Positions 54,551 to 64,000 of a DNA stretch of 64,000 bases are shown here, piece by piece. This stretch comes from Heterohyrax brucei (lineage: Eukaryota; Chordata; Mammalia; Hyracoidea; Procaviidae), in assembly GCA_028571685.1 (NCBI GenBank), contig CM053143.1, positions 54,367,208-54,431,207 on the forward strand, read 5' to 3'. The notes under the pieces were generated by a model that saw only the letters and a list, made by a program, of their open reading frames with translations, was not told the DNA's origin and searched no databases. Both the position numbers and the translations under genes were made by a program. Within the stretch, counting starts at the first letter, position 1. Every line of letters begins with the position of its first letter.

Positions 54551-54562
54551 TTGGTTATTCTT

Positions 54563-55691
54563 AAAGCTGAAGACTTTAAAGTAATAATTGAATTTAAGTC
54601 TCAGAATTTTGAGTTAACAGAATGAACGAATGTCAAGTGACAGTATTATCCTAAAAAAAGGAGAATATGTTACTTTTTGAAAACTAATTAAATCATGATA
54701 GACTGAACGATCATTGTGTGATTAGGTTCAAAACTACATTTCTCTTTGGAGCTGAAGGTATTTCTTCTCTAAAATCATCAGAGGAAGGGAGAATACTTAA
54801 CTAGCAAACAATTCCATATGTAATTTACTTTGAAAAGACATAGCTGCAAAACATTCCTTCAATATTGACAGCAGAACAAATACTATTCTGTTAATAAAAG
54901 TAATATGAGGTCTACTGCATAATGTTTACAGGAAACATTATAAAATATTAATATAGGATAAATATTATAGACTATTGAAATAATTCAACCTTTTAAATCT
55001 TAAGGAATGCTCTGTTAAGAAGTAAATAAAGCAAGCAGACAAAAAAGACATGGTTTACACAGAGCAGGTCTCTGGATATGTTTCAGAACAAAGAGAAACA
55101 AGATAAGATAAAACATGGAGCTTTTGCCATCCAAAACAAGCACCCAGCAAAGCCAAAACCTACATGAGAATGAGCACTCAGACCCTCCCTTAGATAGTGT
55201 ATGCTGATCAGCAAAGCATTTTAAAAATGTGTGGCGAAGTGACTTCTTTTCTCTCCTTTCTCTGTTCTTGATACCCTTTTCTTGTATTTTTATTTTTATG
55301 AACAAAAATTAGAAAATTAGTCTTTAGCCTTCATCCCTTTGAACTTGCCTGGATCTATCTCTAACTGTTGTAACCAGGTCAAACAATGTTTAATTGTTAA
55401 TTCGCCCATTTCTTCACCTTCTACTCACATATCAGCTGGAAACAACGGATGAGTTTTTAGTATTCGGGACTGTATGAGATGTCTGTCAAATATACAGTGC
55501 AGTCCCTAACATGTTATAGGCATTCAGTCAGTCATTTGTAATCTTTTATCTTCCAATCTTTTGTTGATGATGATGTTATTGTTACTTTTGTATGTATTGC
55601 AATAGCCTGCATATGTACCAAGAATTTGGTCTATAAATCATCCCCAAAGGAGTTCCGATGATACATGAGTGTCCTTCTAAAATTATTATTA
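54563..55691. other. No recognised feature
   Basis: AT-rich. The antisense 96-codon frame at 55015-55305 has no domain I recognise. Confidence 0.5.
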
Positions 55692-55862
55692 TTGTTACAA
55701 ATACAAAAACAGACTCACTGCCGTTGCATCTATTCTGACTCATAGAAACCCTATGGGATGGAGTAGAAGTGCTCCACAGATTTTCCAGGAGCACTTGGTG
55801 GATTTGAAATGCCAACATTTTGGTTAGTAGATGTAACACTTTACCACTACAGCATCAGGGTT
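55692..55862 (-). mobile_element. AfroSINE, antisense
   Basis: 'acaaaaacagactcactgccgttgcatctattctgactcatagaaaccctatgggatggagtagaagtgctccacagattttccaggagcacttggtggatttgaaatgccaacattttggttagtagatgtaacactttaccactacagcatcaggg': complete in reverse. Confidence 0.92.
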
Positions 55863-57364
55863 TTAGGATTCCCGTAATATTCTCTATCACGGGTTGGCAC
55901 AAGATATGTAGTTATTGAGATAAACACAAACATTTACAATTGCATGGATCACTGTCTCACACATATTACTGAGTTTGCAAAAGTAAAAGTGTGTACTGGA
56001 ATTCAACACTGAGCTGCTGAGCTGTGTATCTTTTCACAGCAGTCTGAAAGCATAACGGTAAAAAAGAAGTAGAAAGCCTGCCTTTTCCTTTTTAGTTCCC
56101 TGTGCTCAGCATTACATTGGTGCTGGATTTACATCTGCCCTGTCATTTCTTTCAACGGACTAAGGCAAAGTCAGTGTCAGGCGACTTTGTGGATTTGCAT
56201 TGACTATCAACTAGGCTATTTTGACCCGGGATTATTTTCCTAACAATACACTGCAGCTACAGCAGAAAATTATCCCTACAGCAAAATCTAGCAATGTTGG
56301 AAAGAAAATAGTTCAGTTTTGTGTTCCCTTCTCACAAATAGTGCAGTCAGTTACATGGAGCATGTAATGAAAATCTTGCATCAACCAGGGGGATGATCTG
56401 TACTGGTCATTAGCAAGTGAGGGAAGTTGACGCAAGTCTGCATGAGTCATTTGTAAGGGAGACAGTACCAAAGATATGTCTACCCCCTCTTTTTTTTCTA
56501 AATGGCTAGAAATCCCTGGGTATAGACATCATTTTGGAAGTAGATGTGGAATTTTACTTAAAGTACGTCAAGTGAAAGATTGACCCTTGAGGTGTGAGAT
56601 TTGGCAGCCGAGTTACATGGAAAATATATGAGTGGTAGAAGAAACTCAAACATTAAGGAGGGGTCCATGCCAATGTATCACTCACATCTGTGACAGTCAT
56701 TTTTATAAGGGTGCTTAGGTTAGAAAATAGTGTATCAAGTGCTGGCTGCGTACAGCTGTATAGGAACCTCTCCAGAAGCACCCAGGATGTGTTAGGCAAT
56801 TCCCAATGGTGACTCAAAAATTTGTTTTCTGTTTTTTTTTTTTTTTTTTCCCTAGGAAAACCTTAACAGGGACAAAACAAAGAGTCCAGTTTATACATCA
56901 AGTTGTTCCTACCTTTGTTTTGAAACAAGCATAGAGTTCACAATCGACTAACTTCAAATAAAATTTCAGAATGGACCACCACTTTCTAAACAATATTCAC
57001 ACTGCCTTATAAATACAGGTGTTCACTAAACAGTTGCTGAATTAAAAAAAAAAAGTTCTGCAGTTATTATTCCATCTAAGAACTACATAGGCTTATTCCC
57101 AAAGATAATAAAGGGAATACTTTTAAAGTTTTCTTATAACAATGAGTATAAGTAGGAGTAATTTAACTTTTAACAAGCTGAGAACCCAAGAGTTAGAAAG
57201 TGGTAACCTGTCCCAAGTATAGAACCTGTAGCAAGCCCTACATTTAAATTATCTTGTAGTTGTTTTATCTATTTTTTTAATCTTTATGCTACCTAATGTT
57301 GAAAATAAAGTTATATAATTGAACCAAAATAAACCAGAGCTATTTTAGTTACTAGAATATTCTG
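55863..57364. other. No recognised repeat or gene; long T-run
   Basis: The longest stretch (1.5 kb) free of recognised repeats. It has a T-run at 56830-56849. The interval 55950-56800 is less AT-rich than average and free of visible insertions, so it is where I would look first for conserved non-coding sequence. No coding frame is supported. Confidence 0.45.
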
Positions 57365-57505
57365 ATAAATAAATTTATGCTGGCCACAACAATGGACTTA
57401 CACATAAAAATGATGGTGGACATGGTGCAAGACTGGGCAGTGTTTCATTCTGTTGTTCATAGTGTTGCTGTGAGTCAGAGCCAACTAACAACAACAACAA
57501 ATTTC
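57365..57505 (+). mobile_element. RTE/BovB-type LINE 3' end
   Basis: 'tggccacaacaatggacttacacataaaaatgatggtggacatggtgcaagactgggcagtgtttcattctgttgttcatagtgttgctgtgagtcagagccaactaacaacaacaacaa'. Only the last ~140 bases of the element, the same tail as at 49588-49832. Confidence 0.88.
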
Positions 57506-58137
57506 TTCTGTGCAATCATTACTAAGGCCTGGGATAGAGTGTTGGCCTGTGACTGCACACCCTTCTTGTTTTAGATGAGGAATATGAATTTGACTACAAA
57601 CAAAACAAAACAAAAAACCCGAATACATTACTAACCCACTGTCTTTCTCAGAACAGAGGAGGAATGTTTCAATCTACTAAAGGCAAAAATAACTTGAAAA
57701 GGACTACAGCCAATGTTTCCTGTAAAACATTGTTTTAGAGTCAGCAGGGCAAACAACTTTACAAAGATGAAATTTTAAAATTGAACTTTTGTTGTCTATA
57801 AGCTTTATATGTTTCAACACTTAGCTTCTCTGAAACTTTGTAATATTAGTCATCATTACAAGTAAATTAAATGATGTATAGATTGGTGATACAGAATAGA
57901 TGAGTGCTAGTTATCTCTCCTTCTCACACTTCTGGCCACTCATTAGTATTTTTGTCTTTCTGTCAGTGATCATCCCAGTTATTTTACTACAGTACTAATT
58001 TACATTTGTTAACTTAATTAGGTGAATAATTCACTTCTAAAAAGGATGGGCCGTGTTATCAAAAAATGGAAGACAAAAAACTCTGTAGAGAATATTAAGG
58101 ATTTCATTCCCGTTACTACTGACTTGATTCCAAATCA
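57506..58137. other. No recognised feature
   Basis: Nothing identified. Confidence 0.5.
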
Positions 58138-58300
58138 AAGGAGCCCTGAATTAGAACTGCCCATAGAGTTTCAAGTGTTGTAAGTCTTTACGGAAGCTGA
58201 CGTCTTTCTTCTGTGGAGCAGCTAGTGTGTTCCACCCTCCAACCTTAAAGTTAGCAGCTGAGTGATTAACTCCTGTACTACGAGAGGTCCTTGAGCATTT
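58138..58300 (-). mobile_element. AfroSINE-type SINE, long variant, antisense
   Basis: 'gaactgcccatagagtttcaagtgttgtaagtctttacggaagctgacgtctttcttctgtggagcagctagtgtgttccaccctccaaccttaaagttagcagctgagtgattaactcctgtac': reversed middle and head. Confidence 0.82.
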
Positions 58301-59537
58301 AACTAGCATATAATGACCAGGATAAGATATAAATTTTTTTTTGAACAGAAACACTGAATAGCCTGGGTATGCAGTATAGGTATCCTGTTATTGAAATCAA
58401 AAGGAAACCATGAAAATATTTAGAAAAGCCACTCTCCACTGACAAAATAAGAGATAGCCATATACAGACCAAATGTGAATTAATTAAGACCTTTGGTATC
58501 TTCCTAGAGCAAGTATCCCTGACAAGAAAACCACAAACTTTATCAATCCCTTCATCTACAAAGTTCTTTTATGATATGTACTGCCAGGATACGTCTGGAA
58601 TATATCATTAGTGACTTTAGAGCCTAAGTAAGAAATCTGAGTATTTGGAAGCACAGGTGGTATTAACATTGCTCCTTAAAATTGACACATATGTTGTTGA
58701 AAGAAGTTTATGTTGGAAATGAAGTGCTAACTAGAAAAAAATGGTGTTAGATTTGGTCTTCTATACAGTTCACGAAGATGAAATTGATGAGCCTCATTCT
58801 TTGCAGAGAAAACCAATGCCATCATATATATTTATCATTATTTTCTCTTTTCTCTAAGCTTACATTCACCAGCTTTTCTTCAAGGCTTATCCTCTGTTTA
58901 TAATCTTGTGAACTTTGCTTCACTGGTGTCTTTCCTCTCAATTATTAGTTATGCTACTACTACTAAATTATTTTCAGTAATACATTTGTCTCTTTTTTAT
59001 TTCCAAAGATACTCCTAAAATATAATCTGTTCTTGCAAATAATCAATTTCCAATCACCATTATCCCATTGAAACCACTATGTCATCACTCAAAAGGTTTA
59101 TAGAATGCTAGCTGTAAAACAATATGATAAATCTGAAAAAAAAAATACTTCCTAAGATTACTAACCCTCATAGTCTACTTTGAGAACTCACCCTATGTGG
59201 CCTATCTGCAGCATTTGCCATTGTTAGAATTCTTATATGTCTTGAAATATTCTATTCTCTTGGCTTCTAAGAAATTATTCATTTGTGTTTTGTTTTAATT
59301 TGTTTCTGTGTTTCAAAGATTTATTTCTGTATCTTGAGTTTCATGCTAAAAGACTTAAAGAGTCTATAAACATGCTGATTAAGGTGAATATACATTTTTC
59401 TTCTTTTAAATGGAAGGTGTTTTATCTCCAAAAATGTCCATGACCTTCTAAAAATTTGAGATCTTCTATATGTATATATCACGGATACTTTCAAAATTTG
59501 TGGATAATTATCTTTTCAGTTCAAGGGTTTTCTTTCT
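58301..59537. other. No recognised feature
   Basis: AT-rich sequence upstream of the L1; no gene or repeat recognised. Confidence 0.5.
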
Positions 59538-60660
59538 CGATGGAATGGAATTGAGAGCCCAGAGATGATATCATCTTCCTATGAACAGTTGATATTTGAC
59601 AAAGACCCTACGACATTAAACTGGGGTAAAAACAATCTCTTCAACAAATCATGCTGGCAAAATTAGATATCCATCTGCAATAAATTGAAACAAGATCCAT
59701 CTCTTACACCTTATACAAAAAACAACACAAACTGGGTAAAAGACCTAAATATCAAATCTAAAATGATAAAGCTCATCCAAGAAAAAGTAGGAACAACAAT
59801 GGGAGGTTTAATACACAATGTAGACAGACTTCAAAATCTGTCAAACAAACCACAAACAACAGAAGAGAAAATAGATAAATGGGAACTACTAAGAATCAAA
59901 CACTTTTGCTCATTCAATGATGACTTTATTAAGAGAATTAAAAGGCCACCTACAGAACAGAAAAAAATATTTGGCAACTATATATCAGACTGACACCTGA
60001 TCTCCATAATCCATAGTGTACTACAAAATATCAATAAGAAGAAGATAAACCATCCAATTAAGTGATGGGCAAAGGAGATAGATGACACTCCTCTAGAGAG
60101 GAGACCAAGGCAGCCAAAAAACACATGCGGACATGCTCACAATCATTAGCTGTTAAAGAAATTCAAATCAAAACAACAATGAGATACCATTTCACCCCAA
60201 CAGTGTTGACCGTGATCCAAGAAACACAATACAACAAATACTGGAGAGGCTGTGGAGAGATTGGAATTCTCCTGCACTGTTGGTGGGATTGAAAAATGGT
60301 TGAACCTCTTTGAAAAACAATCTGGTGCTCCTGTAAAAAGCTGGATATAGATGTACCATTTGACCCAGTAATTCTGCTGCTCAGAATATATACTACAGAA
60401 TCAATGCCATTCACACTAACTGATACATGCACAAGAATGTTCATTGTAGCACAGTTCACGATAGCTAAAAGATGGAATCAACCCAGATGCCCAAGAACAG
60501 AGGAATGAATAGGTAAACTATGATATATATACTGAATGAAGTACTATGCAATGGTAAGGAACAGCAATGGTTGCAGGAAACATCTCATAACCTGGTTTCA
60601 ACTGGAGGACATTATGCCGAAAGTAATCAGTGACAGAAGTACAAATACTGTATGATACCC
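59538..60660 (+). pseudogene. L1 ORF2 C-terminal remnant, frameshifted
   Basis: The longest open piece is 59685-59993 (102 codons), corresponding to residues near 455-555 of the frame at 8711. An extra codon-sized change ('ttcaatgatgac') and a TGA at 59991-59993 break it. The C-terminal 'CW' region follows out of frame. Confidence 0.88.
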
Positions 60661-61650
60661 ATATGATAAGAACTTGAAAACAGACTCATACATGAAGAAA
60701 AGACTCTGATGGGGCTGCAAGAGTGGGGAGGGAGGGAGGGAGAAGGGTGAGGGTTTAGATTAGATTGTTGATAGAAATTTGGTTGGGTGAAATCGGTGAC
60801 AGCATGCATTAGAAAAAAGATCAATATTAACTGGACTCTGTATGACATCTCTTAAGCTAATATTGCAAGGGCAGAATAGCTGAGGTTGGGGGCCGGGGAC
60901 CATACTCTCAAGGGAAATCGAGGGCAATTGGTACAACTAGCATTTTGCTAAAAGATCTTTCTGCACCCCACGTTGGTGCGTGACATCTGGGGTCTTAAAA
61001 GCTGCCAAGCTGCCATTTGAGGGTACAGCAAATGTTCCCAGCTCAGCAGGAATGGATAATCACCAAGGACCAAAACAACATGGGAGAAGAGAGCCCAGAA
61101 GACAGAGAGACCCACATGAGTGGGCATTGACATTGACTTGTGACTGGAAGAACCAGATGGTGCCTGGCCACCACCACTGATAACTGTGATGGACCTCGCA
61201 AAATTGAGTCTCACTGGCAATATAAGAATAAAAAGAGGTGCACCCTGAGATCTCCACTAAAAGACTGCAACTGATGGTTCAGGGGCCTCTGGGTTCCCCT
61301 GGAAGTATGTCCCCCGGCCCTGACACTGCCCATGTCCATAAATCATAATGGAGGTCAACTCTTCAGACAGGAATGAACTGGACTTGGTGACACAAAGTGA
61401 CCATATCATGTGTGCATTTTATGGTTCTATGCATCTATAGGATGTCATCCTGCTGAACTCTTAATGGAGGAAGGGCAGTGGGTGGAGAGGAGACGATAGG
61501 AGATTGTCAGGAGGATAAGGCATGTATGGAGAGGAGAGGAAGAGTGTGCTGTCACCAAGCAGGGAGAGCAGTGGGAGTTGCATATAGGTGGGCATGCAAA
61601 TTTATATGAGAACATACATTTTCATTCAATCATAACCAAAAAAAAAAAAA
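59538..61650 (+). mobile_element. 5'-truncated L1 LINE with ~14-bp TSD
   Basis: Begins in ORF2 ('ggaatggaattgagagcccagagatgatatcatc'), passes the ORF2 C-terminus, G-rich tract (60718-60752), full 3'UTR and an A-run at 61638-61650. Flanks agggttttctttct (59524-59537) and cgagttttgtttct (61651-61664) look like a diverged duplication. Length 2.1 kb. It is very close in sequence order to the young L1 at 8763, with moderate divergence. Confidence 0.92.
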
Positions 61651-61689
61651 CGAGTTTTGTTTCTAATTAGTTATCCCCTCCCAAATATT

Positions 61690-61897
61690 CCATAACCAGT
61701 AACAAGATGCTATAGAGTTGACTCTGAATCATGGTTACACCGTATATTTCAGAGTAGAACTTTGCTCCATAGGGTTGTCAACAGCTGTATTTTGAAAGTA
61801 GATTACCAGGCCTTCTTCCAAGGCACCTCCAGATAGATTTGAACCACAAACACTTGGGTTAATACCAAAGTGTTAACCTTTTGTACCTAAGGTCTTC
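61690..61897 (-). mobile_element. AfroSINE-type SINE, long variant, antisense
   Basis: 'ataaccagtaacaagatgctatagagttgactctgaatcatggttacacc', 'gtagaactttgctccatagggttgtcaacagctgtattttgaaagtagattaccaggccttcttccaaggcacctcc', 'gaaccacaaacacttgggttaataccaaagtgttaacc'. Reversed tail, middle and head. Confidence 0.8.
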
Positions 61898-62003
61898 AAA
61901 ATTCTATAGTAATCATAAATATAAAATCCCCATCTAGCTCCCATCCTTGTGGAAAATTATCCTAGGTGGTTAATCTTTTATTTTATAGTGTTGACTATCC
62001 TAA

Positions 62004-62212
62004 TCTAGTGGTGCCCTGATAGTGCAGTGGTTAAAGCACTCAACTATTAACTGAAAGTTCACAGGTTTGAATCCACCATCCACTCTACAGCAGAATGATA
62101 TGGCAGTCTGTTTTCATAAAAATTTACAGCATTGAAAATGATATGGGGCAGTTCTGTCTTGCTCCATGGAATTGCTGAGTCAGAATTCACTCAGTCTCTG
62201 CGGGTTTTGCAA
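62004..62212 (+). mobile_element. AfroSINE-type SINE, long variant, sense
   Basis: 'ctagtggtgccctgatagtgcagtggttaaagcactcaactattaactgaaagttcacaggtttgaatccacc', 'ataaaaatttacagcattgaaaatgatatggggcagttctgtcttgctccatggaattgctgagtcagaattcactc', ending 'gcgggtttt'. Nearly complete from head to tail. Confidence 0.9.
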
Positions 62213-62242
62213 ATCCTAAACTAGAGAATCTGCACTCACTAT

Positions 62243-64000
62243 TTTTCTTTCTTCTTTTATTATTATTGTGATTAAGTGAAAGTATACAATCCAAATCAAT
62301 TTTGCATGCCCTCCTATCTACAGCTATTCTGCTCTCCTTGCCCCATAACAGCACATTCCTCCTTTTCATTTTATGCTTATCATATCCCCTTAACAAGCTC
62401 CTGTCCCAGCCTCTCCACCTTCTTCTCCCCCATCTAGAAAGATGCCAATAGGAGAGTCTCCTATAAATGCACAGAACCATAAAGTACACACACCATAAGG
62501 TCACATTTTGTCCCTGAGTCTAGTCCACTTTTGTCTGAAGAGTTGACCTCAGTAGTGTTCTCTAGACAGGGTAGCAGCCGGTCTAGCGGCCACACTCCCA
62601 GGGATACCTCATGTTGTCGGACCATCACCTGTGGTCATTTAGCAGGTTCTGAGCTGCTCTCCTCTTTTTCTCGTGTTGCCACAAGAACCCCACATTGTGT
62701 GCCACATCATGGCTGTCTTACGTGGTGGCTGGGCACAGTCTGGTTCTTCTGGTCACATGTTGACACAGTCACCCATTTACATGGGTCCTTCCATCTCCTG
62801 GGCTCTTTTTGCCTCACATCTTTGCTGTTCTTAGTGATCATCTGTTCTGGATGCATTGGGACCAGTTGGTATACCTCGGATGGCAGCTTCCTGGCTTTGA
62901 AAACCCCAGACACCACTCACCAATATCGGGTGCAGAAGACACTCTTAGCAATAAGCTTATTACGCCAATTGACTTCGATGTCCTCCAAACATGGTCTCTA
63001 CACCCTGCCCCTGCTACTCTATCATTGCAATATTGGGTTGAAACTAGATGTTTCAGTTCATGGTGAAGTCCAGTTAAGTTGCCCTACTCTCTACTGTGTG
63101 CTGTTACTGCTTTCATCCATCCTGATTTCTAGTATCTAATCTATGACCAATGCTAGCCCACCCTCTCTACCCTTGCAGCCATCAAAGAGTCTTTTCTTCT
63201 GTACATTAAGTCTCTTTTTAAGTTCTTATATCAGGGTTCTGGCATACAATGTTTGTCCTATTGCACTGACTGATTTCACTCAGCATGATGTCTTCCAATT
63301 GAAAGTAGGTTATGAGATGCTTTCTAAAACAATCTTTTTTGTTTCTTTTTATCATTGAACAGTGTTCCACTGAGTATATATACCATAGTTTGTTTATCCA
63401 TTCATCTATTGATGGGCATCTAAGTCAATTCCATCCTTTTGCTGTTGTAGACTGGGCTACAATACACATTTGTGTGCACGTGTGCCGGATTGCTTTCCAA
63501 AAAGGTTGGACCGTTTTTCAATTCCACTAGCAGTGTAGGTGGTTTCCATCTCTCCACAGCCTCTCCAGAATTTGTTGTTTTGTGTTTTTTGGATTATAGC
63601 CAACCTTGTCGAGTTGTAGTTTCATTTAGATTTCTCTGATAGCTAATGAGTGAGAGAATTTCCTCATGTGTCTTTGGCTGCCTGGATGTTCTCTCTAGTG
63701 ATGCTCTGTCCATATCCTTTGTCCATCACTTAACTGGGTTATTTACCTTTTACTTGTTGATATTTTTCAGTACTTTGTAGAATACACAGATTAGACATCA
63801 GTCCAACATGCAGTTGTCAAATATTTTTTTCCAGTTCTGTAGGTGGTCTTTTAACTCTTTTGATAAAGTCTTTGGATGAGCAAAAGTGTTTGATTCTTTG
63901 TAGTTTACGTTTATCCATTTTGTCTGGTATTAATCACACTTTGTCAGATTTTGAAGCCTGTCTAAGTTGTGTATTATAACTTCCATTGTTGACGTTATTT
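62243..64000 (-). mobile_element. L1 LINE, antisense, runs off right edge
   Basis: T-rich tail complement at 62243-62270, then the reversed 3'UTR ('ccgtaacagc'-type, 'ggtcacatgttgacacagtcacccatttacatggg', 'ttggtatacctcggatggcagcttcc'), then the reversed ORF2 C-terminus from ~63230 ('tccttttgctgttgtagactgggctacaatacac', 'ccacagcctctccagaatttg'). Older than the 8763 copy. The 202-codon sense frame at 62531-63139 lies in the antisense of the 3'UTR. Confidence 0.88.

Noticed and set aside
62531..63139. 202-codon open frame, candidate gene
   Set aside because: Entirely within an antisense L1 3'UTR and ORF2 end; no domain, and related frames occur in other copies.
1..64000. Exons of a host gene
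   Set aside because: I examined open frames outside repeats for domains and splice-site context and found none convincing. An exon shorter than ~60 codons without a familiar motif could still be missed.

Overview
This is a window of mammalian nuclear DNA with no recognisable host gene. It is AT-rich, has no operon-like gene packing, and is dominated by L1, L2, MIR, MER5A-like and LTR repeats. Many copies of a tRNA-headed SINE carry the AfroSINE body (a 'ctgctaaccaaaaggttggcagtt' type head and a 'gtcactatgagtcagaatcaactc' type tail), and a BovB/RTE-type LINE shares that tail. These two families together point to an afrotherian (elephant, manatee, hyrax, tenrec, aardvark or similar). The species cannot be fixed from the sequence alone. 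All assignments are by recognition and by comparison between copies inside the window; no database search was run.

Layout. 1-3870: L1 elements nested in one another. 5060-12077: an ancient antisense L1M, broken by an L1 3'UTR, three SINEs and a young 5'-truncated L1 (8763-12059) with an 18-bp target duplication. 12-18 kb: SINEs, L2, LTRs, a mariner relic (15616-16530) and a MIR. 18-21 kb: very short SINE-tail insertions and one of two inverted copies of a dispersed repeat. 23.7-29.7 kb: an L1 inserted in an older L1; the inner one keeps an apparent 5'UTR but lacks ORF1 and the first half of ORF2. 31.3-31.9 kb: a fold-back mariner derivative. 32.5-38.9 kb: decayed RTE copies, one split by a solo LTR with a 5-bp duplication and one joined to an L1 fragment. 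39-50 kb: L2, LTRs, SINEs and more mini-insertions. 51-54.6 kb: antisense RTE plus an L1 3'UTR. 59.5-64 kb: a 2.1-kb L1, two SINEs, and an antisense L1 that runs off the window.

Nothing here works together as a pathway. The sequence is a record of insertions: L1 (ORF2 with reverse transcriptase) and RTE are the autonomous elements, SINEs are non-autonomous, and mariner and LTR elements are fossils. Every transposon reading frame seen is truncated, frameshifted or stopped.

The observation most worth pursuing is a set of roughly 23-50 bp insertions, three of them with direct-repeat flanks, made only of a SINE 3' tail. Their 5' ends cluster at a perfect 16-bp palindrome (GAGTCGGATCCGACTC).
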